Assembly (NCBI GenBank): GCA_947499775.1
Contig: CANMPY010000030.1
Span: 1-10,949, forward strand
DNA from: Bacteroidota bacterium
Lineage (GTDB): Bacteria > Bacteroidota > Bacteroidia > NS11-12g > UBA9320
Length of the DNA: 10,949 bases
Direction of reading: 5' to 3'
The notes beneath the pieces were generated by a model. That model was not told where the DNA came from and searched no databases. It saw nothing but the letters and a program-made list of their open reading frames with translations. Position numbers and translations under genes: made by a program. Shown one piece after another: positions 7,436 through 10,949 of this stretch. Position 1 is the stretch's first letter. Every line of letters starts with the position of its first letter.

Positions 7436-7448
7436 TAATATTGCGAAT

Positions 7449-8363
7449 ATGAATAATTCTATTCTAAGTACCAACCGTTCTATTGAACAAAAAGTAAATC
7501 TTTTAGAATTTGAAGAAAGGGGAGTGAAGGTGTATGTAAAACGAGATGATAGAATTCATCCTTTTATTTCTGGCAATAAATGGAGAAAACTAAAATACAA
7601 TTATGCATCGTTTTTAAATTCAGGATGCAAGGGGATTGTAACATTTGGCGGCGCCTATTCCAATCATATCATTGCTACAGCAGCATTTTGTGCCGAAAAT
7701 AAGATTAAATGTGTTGGAATTATTAGAGGGGAAGAGCCTAAAGTTTTAAATCCTGTGTTAATTTTAGCCAAATTGTGGGGAATGGAGCTGCAATTTGCAT
7801 CATGGAACGAGTATGGGCAAAAAGATTTATTAGTAGAACCTTGGCTCAATCAAGGGTATTATAGTATTCCCGAAGGAGGGGATAACAATGATGGGTCGAG
7901 GGGATGTTCGGAATTATTAGATGAACTTACGCTTGAATATGACCATATATTTTGTGCTTCGGGTACCGGATGTACAATTGCAGGTATTGTAAAAGGGGTG
8001 AATTTGCTAAAATTAAAAACACATTGCCATAGCATTCCTGTTCTGAAACAGGGCGAATTTATTAGTGATAGAATACATGAAGAGGCTCCAACTGCAAAAA
8101 ATTTCACCGTTCATACTACATTTCATTGCGGTGGGTATGCCAAAACTACTCCCGAATTATTTAGATTTATAAATTATTTAGCCAAAGAAACAGGTATTTT
8201 GACGGATCCGATTTATACGGCTAAAGTTTTTTATGCCTTAATTGATTTAGTAAAGGATGGTTATTTTAATAAAGGTGAAACTATATTGGTTATTCATACA
8301 GGAGGGCTAACTGGACTATTGTCCGAAAAAATGCTCAGTGCTGTACAGAATAGTATAAAATAA
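7449..8363 (+). CDS. PLP enzyme of the ACC deaminase/D-cysteine desulfhydrase family (desulfhydrase type favoured)
   Basis: This is a tryptophan-synthase-beta-fold (type II) PLP enzyme. Visible blocks are VKRDDRIHPFISGNKWRKLKYN, with the predicted Schiff-base Lys44; GGAYSNH (67-73, with Ser71, Asn72 and His73); EGGDNNDGSRG; CASGTGCTIAG (169-179), a phosphate-binding loop; and IHTGGLTGL (282-290). At 304 residues it is somewhat shorter than the ~338-residue ACC deaminases. Two positions known to separate the activities point away from ACC deaminase. The residue equivalent to Pseudomonas Glu295 is Thr257 (DPIYT), and the residue equivalent to Leu322 is Thr284. Ser/Thr at these sites is typical of D-cysteine desulfhydrases, which release pyruvate, ammonia and H2S. 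The exact substrate is still uncertain. The gene ends directly before a terminator hairpin and appears to be monocistronic. Confidence 0.87.
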   Translation: MNNSILSTNRSIEQKVNLLEFEERGVKVYVKRDDRIHPFISGNKWRKLKYNYASFLNSGCKGIVTFGGAYSNHIIATAAFCAENKIKCVGIIRGEEPKVLNPVLILAKLWGMELQFASWNEYGQKDLLVEPWLNQGYYSIPEGGDNNDGSRGCSELLDELTLEYDHIFCASGTGCTIAGIVKGVNLLKLKTHCHSIPVLKQGEFISDRIHEEAPTAKNFTVHTTFHCGGYAKTTPELFRFINYLAKETGILTDPIYTAKVFYALIDLVKDGYFNKGETILVIHTGGLTGLLSEKMLSAVQNSIK

Positions 8364-8364
8364 A

Positions 8365-8397
8365 AAAAACCCTCGTCACACACTGACAAGGGTTTTT
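8365..8397. terminator. Bidirectional intrinsic terminator
   Basis: A 14-bp stem (8365-8378 with 8384-8397) has a single C-A mismatch and a 5-base CACAC loop. It begins two bases after the stop of the plus-strand PLP gene and ends in T5 in that direction. Read on the minus strand it is followed by eight T, 39 bp beyond the stop of the DUF1573 gene at 8436-8852. It therefore suits both convergent transcripts. Confidence 0.85.
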
Positions 8398-8435
8398 AAC
8401 TGAAAAATTTATTTACACTACAATATGATTATCTT

Positions 8436-8852
8436 TTAGGGAGTTGGAGTAACAACACCTTTTATGGTTATATAGTCTCTTGCCGATTCACCGTTATGCC
8501 TCACTTCGATAGTTTTGCTAAATGAACCTGGTTTGCCTTTACTATCAAAAGTTACTTTTATTTTCGCTGATTTACCAGGCAATAGCGGATCTTTAGGCCA
8601 TTCGGGGGTTGTGCAGCTGCAAGGGGGTTTTACATCTGTTAGGATAAGGGACGTGGATCCAGTATTGGTATAATTGAATTCGAAAGTAGCTTGGGTTCCT
8701 TCTGTAATGGTCCCAAAGTCATGCATGGATATTTCAAATTTAATATTGGGTTGGCCTTCTGCCATTAGAGTAATGGTTTGTTTGCCAGGCTGAGCTTTTA
8801 TAGCTAAGGTCATCAATAAAAAAAATGAAATTAGAAATGGTGAGCGCTTCAT
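8436..8852 (-). CDS. Exported DUF1573 protein, shorter paralogue (CSC form)
   Basis: This 138-residue protein has a signal peptide (1-20, MKRS then a hydrophobic core, likely cut after AIKA) and a single DUF1573 domain (about 38-135). The domain begins HDFGTITEGTQATFEF (44-59), continues NTG (63-65) and LILTDVKPPCSCTTPEW (69-85), and ends with YITIKGVV. DUF1573 is an Ig-like/ASH-type beta-sandwich family abundant in Bacteroidota, with no agreed biochemical role. The common CGC motif is CSC here (Cys78 and Cys80). No lipobox is present, so a soluble periplasmic or secreted location is inferred. It is roughly half identical by eye to the next gene upstream (9009-9527), with a terminator between them, so it probably has its own promoter in 8853-8955. 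The only hint there is an imperfect TAAAATTTG close to the ATG. Confidence 0.85.
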   Translation of the reverse strand: MKRSPFLISFFLLMTLAIKAQPGKQTITLMAEGQPNIKFEISMHDFGTITEGTQATFEFNYTNTGSTSLILTDVKPPCSCTTPEWPKDPLLPGKSAKIKVTFDSKGKPGSFSKTIEVRHNGESARDYITIKGVVTPTP

Positions 8853-8956
8853 GTTTCTAAAAGTTACAAATTTTATGCCAGAGTGTTTTTTTAATGTTTT
8901 ACCCTTTATTAGATATTATACTAAGTGCCTCTATTTTAAAATTATTTGTACATAAA

Positions 8957-8988
8957 AAAAGCCGATTTGCGTGAGCAAATCGGCTTTT
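8957..8988 (-). terminator. Strong intrinsic terminator after the upstream DUF1573 gene
   Basis: A perfect 14-bp stem (8957-8970 with 8975-8988) contains a GC-rich GCCGATTTGC core and a 4-base loop (TCAC on the minus strand). The minus-strand copy runs into seven T. It lies 20 bp after the stop of the gene at 9009-9527 and upstream of the second DUF1573 gene, separating the two transcripts. The plus strand has only four T after the stem and no gene upstream that needs it. Confidence 0.88.
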
Positions 8989-9008
8989 GATAAGTTTTGA
9001 GTTGGATC

Positions 9009-9527
9009 TTAATTATTTGGCGTTGGAACCAAAACCGGAGTAGTAGGTGCTGCTGGTGCTGCTTCTACCATTCCTTTAATAGTTAAATAATTGGTATTGG
9101 TATCTAAAGCTCCGTTGTATTTTACAGTGATAGTTTTGGTAAATGGACCTGGGCGGCTTGCGCTATTATAAGTAGCAATCACTTTACCTGAATGACCAGG
9201 AGCAATTGGTTCACGGCTCCATTCTGGTGTGGTGCAACCACAGCTTGCTTGTACTGATTCTAAAATTAATGGGGCATTGCCAGTATTCATAAATTTGAAT
9301 TCAAAAGTGGCTTGAGTTCCTTCTTTAATGTTACCGAAATCATGAGTTTCTTCAACAAATTTTATCTTTGGCAATCCGTCTGTAGCAATTTCGATTTTGT
9401 TTTCAATAGCCTTAGGGGCCTCAATTGTTGGTTTTGAATTTTTAGCTGTAGATTTTTTGCTCTTCTGAGCAGATACAAACCCTGATACACAAATTCCTAA
9501 AATAATGGTTAATGCAATTTTTTTCAT
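9009..9527 (-). CDS. Exported DUF1573 protein, longer paralogue (CGC form)
   Basis: From the ATG at 9527 this is a 172-residue protein. It has a signal peptide MKKIALTIILGICVSGFVSA (1-20), a Lys/Ser/Ala-rich linker (21-45) and a DUF1573 domain (about 53-155). HDFGNIKEGTQATFEF spans 62-77, SCGCTTPEW spans 95-103 (Cys96 and Cys98), and YLTIKGMV closes the domain. A Pro/Ala/Thr-rich tail (156-172) follows. A frame start at 9575 would add 16 residues, but it lies upstream of the -7 box at 9550-9557 and would bury the signal peptide, so 9527 is preferred. The function of the family is unknown. The linker and proline tail suggest an exposed periplasmic or cell-surface protein. It is followed by its own terminator and is a tandem paralogue of 8436-8852. 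Confidence 0.87.
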   Translation of the reverse strand: MKKIALTIILGICVSGFVSAQKSKKSTAKNSKPTIEAPKAIENKIEIATDGLPKIKFVEETHDFGNIKEGTQATFEFKFMNTGNAPLILESVQASCGCTTPEWSREPIAPGHSGKVIATYNSASRPGPFTKTITVKYNGALDTNTNYLTIKGMVEAAPAAPTTPVLVPTPNN

Positions 9528-9549
9528 TTTAATTTTTTTTTTAGTTGGA

Positions 9550-9576
9550 CAAATATAAAGCAAATTAAATACCAAA
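9550..9576 (-). promoter_or_regulatory. Candidate Bacteroidota promoter for the DUF1573 gene
   Basis: On the minus strand TTTG (9576-9573) is followed after 15 bases by TATATTTG (9557-9550), a full match to TAnnTTTG. Transcription would begin near 9543, about 16 bases before the ATG at 9527. The spacing of the TTTG is slightly short of the usual. The position supports the internal ATG over the one at 9575. Confidence 0.5.
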
Positions 9577-9586
9577 AAATTAATTT

Positions 9587-10357
9587 TTAGAAATTAGGTT
9601 TTCGTTTTTCACTAAAAGCAAGGGTGCCTTCTATAAAATCTTCAGTTTGAAATGCTTTGCCAAATTCTGAAATTTCAGTTTCAAAACCTGGTGTTGTGCT
9701 TTTAAAGTGATCGTTCACACATTTAATTACACTCGCAATAGCAGAAAGAGACTTGGTAGAAAATACATCAACCATCTCGAGGCAGGTTGGCAATAATTGC
9801 TCTAGTGTTACAATTTTCGAAACCATTCCAAGTTCAAGAGCTTGAGTTGCATTTATGAAATCGGTAGTTAATAGGAGTTCTAAAGCTTTTCCTTTTCCTA
9901 TTAATTGCACTAAACGTTGTGTGCCTGCATACCCAGGAGGTAGACCTAAATTTACTTCAGGCTGTCCAAATTTAGCATTTTCTGCCGCAATTCTAATATG
10001 GCAAGCCATAGCTAGTTCGCAACCGCCACCCAAACTATATCCATTAATTGCAGCTATAACAGGTATGGCTGAATTTTCAATGGTATTCATCACACTATGG
10101 CCATCGGCACTTAATTGGGCCCCCTGTTGTATTGAATAAGATGCAAATTCTGATATATCGGCACCTGCGGCAAATGCCTTTAATCCAGAACCAGTGATAA
10201 TAATACCTCTAACCGATTTATTATCTTGAACTGAAAGCACAGCAGACTTAATTTCCTGAAGGGTCTCTCGATTTAACGCATTCAGTTTGTTTTCGCGATT
10301 AATGGTAATAATAAAGGCGTTGTTTTCTTGTGATGTAAGTATTGTATTGAAGGACAT
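9587..10357 (-). CDS. Enoyl-CoA hydratase (crotonase family)
   Basis: This 256-residue crotonase-fold enzyme is predicted to add water across 2-enoyl-CoA thioesters in fatty-acid or amino-acid breakdown. Both oxyanion-hole segments are visible: AFAAGADISEF (61-71) and NGYSLGGGCELAM (105-117). The two catalytic glutamates of true hydratases are conserved at Glu114 and Glu134 (FGQPEVNLGLPPGYAGTQRL), with the usual 20-residue spacing. The C-terminal block SEKRKPNF (249-256) is the typical helix end. The substrate cannot be fixed from sequence; 3-hydroxybutyryl-CoA dehydratase is one possibility. It lies 49 bp downstream of the RidA-family gene, probably in the same operon, and a ten-base C tract lies just before its start codon. 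No terminator follows before the DUF1573 promoter. Confidence 0.92.
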   Translation of the reverse strand: MSFNTILTSQENNAFIITINRENKLNALNRETLQEIKSAVLSVQDNKSVRGIIITGSGLKAFAAGADISEFASYSIQQGAQLSADGHSVMNTIENSAIPVIAAINGYSLGGGCELAMACHIRIAAENAKFGQPEVNLGLPPGYAGTQRLVQLIGKGKALELLLTTDFINATQALELGMVSKIVTLEQLLPTCLEMVDVFSTKSLSAIASVIKCVNDHFKSTTPGFETEISEFGKAFQTEDFIEGTLAFSEKRKPNF

Positions 10358-10365
10358 AAGTTAAA

Positions 10366-10375
10366 GGGGGGGGGG
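10366..10375. repeat. Homopolymer tract of ten G (C on the coding strand)
   Basis: Ten uninterrupted G on the plus strand appear as C10 in the minus-strand leader of the enoyl-CoA hydratase gene, 8 bases before its ATG (10357). Such a run is unexpected in DNA this AT-rich. It sits where ribosome loading takes place. It may be a slippage-prone tract or a sequencing or assembly length error. Confidence 0.9.
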
Positions 10376-10406
10376 AGTAATAAAAACAGAAAAATAGTAT
10401 TTAATA

Positions 10407-10823
10407 TTAGATGGTAGCAATAACTTTAAGTTCTATTGCTATTGGTGTAGGTAAGCAATTTATTTCAAGAGTTGTTCTACATGGTAAGTTTTCGCTGAAA
10501 TATTCGGCCCAAATACGGTTATAAATTTGAAAATCATCTTTCATATTTGTTAAATAAACCGTTACATCTACAATATTTTTCCAACTGCTCCCTGCATCTT
10601 CTAATATATAGTTAACATTTTTAAATACGGAGTGGCATTGAACTTCAATATCGTACGAAATTATTTTTCCATCTACATCTAATTCAACTCCAGGTATTTT
10701 TTTTGATCCTCTTTCGCGCGGTCCAACTCCTGATAAAAAAAGTAGATTTCCTACTTGGCGGGCATGGGGATATAATCCTACTGGTTCGGGCGCTTTACTA
10801 CTTTCTATCCGATTTGTTTTCAT
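10407..10823 (-). CDS. RidA-family protein, 2-aminomuconate deaminase type
   Basis: This 138-residue protein of the YjgF/YER057c/UK114 (RidA) family forms trimers with active sites at subunit interfaces. It carries the carboxylate-binding Arg116 (PCRTTLE) and the conserved Glu131 (IAIELKVIA). The blocks APEPVGLYPHARQVGNLLFL (11-30), SGVGPRERG (31-39), IPGVELD and EDAGSSWKNIVDVTVYLTNM (75-94) are recalled as characteristic of the 2-aminomuconate deaminase branch rather than the generic RidA enamine deaminase. That branch converts 2-aminomuconate to 4-oxalocrotonate in tryptophan/kynurenine or nitro/aminophenol breakdown. The first codons overlap the 3' end of the upstream gene by 26 bp, which suggests translational coupling. 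No other gene of such a pathway lies inside the window, so the substrate is inferred from sequence type only. Confidence 0.83.
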   Translation of the reverse strand: MKTNRIESSKAPEPVGLYPHARQVGNLLFLSGVGPRERGSKKIPGVELDVDGKIISYDIEVQCHSVFKNVNYILEDAGSSWKNIVDVTVYLTNMKDDFQIYNRIWAEYFSENLPCRTTLEINCLPTPIAIELKVIATI

Positions 10824-10949
10824 TCGTATTTTGGTCGGGTGTTTTTTTCTTTTCTTCGGATATTTCCAATGCGTCTGTTTTTTTAATTAATTCTTTTGAG
10901 ATTGTCGAGTCGGCTTTAGGTTCATTCTTTTTTATAGGCATTCCCTTTG
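10798..10949 (-). CDS. C-terminal part of an upstream gene with a Lys/Glu-rich tail (partial)
   Basis: A minus-strand frame is open from the window edge to a TAG at 10800-10798, giving 49 visible residues. They are very hydrophilic (about a quarter Lys, with many Glu, Asp, Asn, Ser and Thr) with no hydrophobic core, as in a disordered tail. A Met codon at 10941-10939 could also start a 47-residue ORF, but an extension beyond the window is more likely. The frame overlaps the ridA-like start by 26 bp. The other two minus-strand frames close near the edge, so this is the only frame that can carry an upstream gene here. The family cannot be recognised from the tail. Confidence 0.5.
   Translation of the reverse strand, partial: KGMPIKKNEPKADSTISKELIKKTDALEISEEKKKTPDQNTNENKSDRK

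Noticed and set aside
8365..8988. The two hairpins at 8365-8397 and 8957-8988 as copies of a dispersed repeat or parts of a small RNA
   Set aside because: Their stem sequences are unrelated to each other. Each sits just after a gene end with a T-run in the right direction, so intrinsic terminators explain them fully.
9528..9575. Longer start at 9575 for the second DUF1573 protein
   Set aside because: It would place 16 residues before a clear signal peptide and would start upstream of the full TAnnTTTG match at 9550-9557, so it would not be on that transcript.
9855..10139. Plus-strand frame of 94 codons opposite the enoyl-CoA hydratase gene
   Set aside because: It is antisense to the conserved crotonase core, has no recognisable domain or signal, and is best explained as a shadow frame.
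1..10949. A defence, mobile or CRISPR-type system
   Set aside because: No spaced repeats, integrase, transposase, toxin-antitoxin pair or nuclease-like ORF is present. Nearly all coding space is taken by conserved chromosomal genes.

Overview
The window looks like an ordinary stretch of chromosome from an AT-rich Gram-negative member of the Bacteroidota. Four things point there: an LPS gene (lpxK), menaquinone genes, a tandem pair of exported DUF1573 proteins, and upstream sequences that match the Bacteroidota -7 box TAnnTTTG rather than Shine-Dalgarno/sigma70 patterns. I see no mobile element, CRISPR array, tRNA or rRNA, and no gene-free stretch longer than about 200 bp.

Layout. On the left, minus strand, lie the first 20 codons of a small hydrophobic or secreted protein (1-62) and a complete ftsH (146-2284). 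A 200-bp divergent spacer (2285-2484) holds two dyads and candidate promoters for both sides. On the plus strand, a tight block runs kbl (threonine catabolism), a short-chain dehydrogenase with a replaced catalytic Tyr and Lys, menA with an unusual TTG start, and menC joined to menA by a TAATG overlap. menC meets minus-strand lpxK tail to tail with a 4-bp overlap of stop codons. lpxK is divergent from a plus-strand PLP enzyme of the ACC deaminase/D-cysteine desulfhydrase family, which ends in a hairpin that can serve both strands. From 8436 to the right edge everything is on the minus strand. Reading from the right edge, these are the tail of a Lys/Glu-rich protein, a RidA-family protein resembling 2-aminomuconate deaminases, an enoyl-CoA hydratase preceded by a ten-base C tract, and two DUF1573 genes separated by a strong terminator.

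How the genes fit together. menA and menC supply two steps of menaquinone synthesis, the respiratory quinone of this phylum. lpxK makes lipid A for the outer membrane, and ftsH handles inner-membrane protein quality control. Kbl cleaves 2-amino-3-ketobutyrate from threonine to glycine and acetyl-CoA. The right-hand RidA/enoyl-CoA hydratase pair may be the end of a catabolic operon (perhaps tryptophan/kynurenine) whose other genes are outside the window.

No clear new system is visible. The best leads are the active-site-altered SDR next to kbl, the poly-C tract ahead of the enoyl-CoA hydratase start, the dyads around the ftsH promoter, and the duplicated exported CxC proteins.
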